A DNA stretch of 6,375 nucleotides, from positions 1-6,375 of the forward strand of contig DATIXD010000174.1 of the NCBI GenBank assembly GCA_035518875.1. Direction: 5' to 3'. Both the position numbers and the translations under genes were made by a program. This document shows positions 5,889 through 6,375 of this stretch, in pieces. Each line of letters begins with the position of its first letter. Within the stretch, counting starts at the first letter, position 1. Origin of the DNA: DATIXD01 sp035518875. GTDB taxonomy: Bacteria > Pseudomonadota > Gammaproteobacteria > Methylococcales > Methylococcaceae. The notes under the pieces were generated by a model. The model was not told the DNA's origin and made no database searches. It saw only the letters and a list, made by a program, of their open reading frames with translations.

Positions 5889-6375
5889 TCACTGCAAGCC
5901 GATCCTTTCCCATTTCTCCGGGGCATCGGCGCCCTCCCCGTCACAAACCAGTTTTGCCCGCAATTCTTTCAATTTCGGCTGCCCATCGCGAAACTCATAG
6001 CTCGCCAATATCCCGCAGTCGCCCATACCTCTGAACTTGTTCAATACCGTCAACTCTTTCGTGTTTTCGTCAAACGTCGGCAAACCCCAAAGTTCGCTGG
6101 TCTGTATTTTGGTCAAAGATTTCTCATCCTGAGATTCGAAAGACTCGAAAGTCAGCGCCTTTGCGGTGGGCGGCCGTTTGGCCTCGTCGTAGAAGAAGTA
6201 AACCTGATAGCCTTGATAAGCACCGCCGGTGCAGACAACTTCCACCAGATATCGTTTTTCCGCCAGCCGATAAAACTCCAGCCCGCCATAACTCTTATCC
6301 GGATAATCGAAGGCTTGCTCGCAGTCATCCGACCATTTCAGTACCGCGCGCCAGGTCTTGCGGTCTTCGTAGGTC
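5889..6375 (-). CDS. DUF1176-like protein, 5' end beyond window
   Basis: The last 161 residues are visible; the frame is open from the window edge to a TGA at 5889-5891, and the start is outside. The visible part reads TWRAVLKWSDDCEQAF, then YLVEVVCTGGAYQGYQVYFF, and near the end GMGDCG, LVCDGE and PEKWERIG. This pattern, with a Cys before a hydrophobic GAYQ strand and a G-x-GDCG motif followed by a final Cys and Trp, matches my recollection of the DUF1176 family of proteobacteria. Those proteins are usually exported and have no known biochemical role. Four cysteines in two neighbouring pairs suggest disulfides and an extracytoplasmic location. A signal peptide is expected in the missing part but cannot be seen. 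It is co-directional with, and 31 bp from, the GH19 gene, so the two are probably one transcript. The family call is by motif memory. Confidence 0.66.
   Translation of the reverse strand, partial: TYEDRKTWRAVLKWSDDCEQAFDYPDKSYGGLEFYRLAEKRYLVEVVCTGGAYQGYQVYFFYDEAKRPPTAKALTFESFESQDEKSLTKIQTSELWGLPTFDENTKELTVLNKFRGMGDCGILASYEFRDGQPKLKELRAKLVCDGEGADAPEKWERIGLQ

Noticed and set aside
5858..5944. N-terminal extension of the GH19 protein to a GTG at 5944
   Set aside because: It would overlap the end of the DUF1176-like gene, adds a non-family Arg-rich stretch, and ignores the strong AGGAG before the ATG at 5857.

Overview
The window looks like an accessory, defence-island-like stretch from a moderately GC-rich Gram-negative bacterium, most likely a proteobacterium. 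The taxonomic guess is weak: it rests on base composition, on an apparent DUF1176-type protein and on the gene families present. No ribosomal, tRNA or other diagnostic gene is in view. All three intact or partial genes lie on the minus strand; the only plus-strand coding trace is a broken gene at the left edge.

Left edge (1-494). After about 140 bases with no recognisable content comes a decayed piece of a type III restriction-like (Res/DEAD-helicase plus nuclease) gene on the plus strand. Two stretches that should be far apart in the intact protein are butted together in different frames near 275-293, and the similarity stops abruptly near 464.

Centre (495-5183, minus). One giant gene encodes a 1562-residue protein: an N-terminal TIR domain with a candidate catalytic glutamate, an nSTAND1-type NTPase with intact Walker A and B motifs, one transmembrane helix, 19 WD40 repeats and a short Cys-containing tail. 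This is the layout of NLR-like bacterial conflict proteins: repeats sense, the STAND NTPase acts as a switch, and the TIR domain is the presumed NAD-consuming effector. The single membrane helix, with a strongly basic N-terminal flank, predicts TIR and NTPase in the cytoplasm and the whole WD40 array outside the inner membrane.

Right edge (5252-6375, minus). Directly upstream of the TIR gene and co-directional with it lie a 201-residue GH19 chitinase/endolysin-like muramidase without a signal peptide, and before that the 3' part of a DUF1176-like protein cut by the window edge. The gaps are 31 bp (DUF1176-like to GH19) and 68 bp (GH19 to TIR gene), so read-through is possible. The TIR gene also has a perfect TATAAT placed so that transcription would begin at or next to its ATG, with no Shine-Dalgarno at normal spacing. 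That suggests its own leaderless transcript. The right-hand genes are visibly poorer in GC than the TIR gene.

The most interesting reading is a membrane-anchored TIR-STAND sensor next to a cell-wall-lytic enzyme and over the wreck of a restriction gene. The functional link between the lytic enzyme and the TIR protein is inference only.
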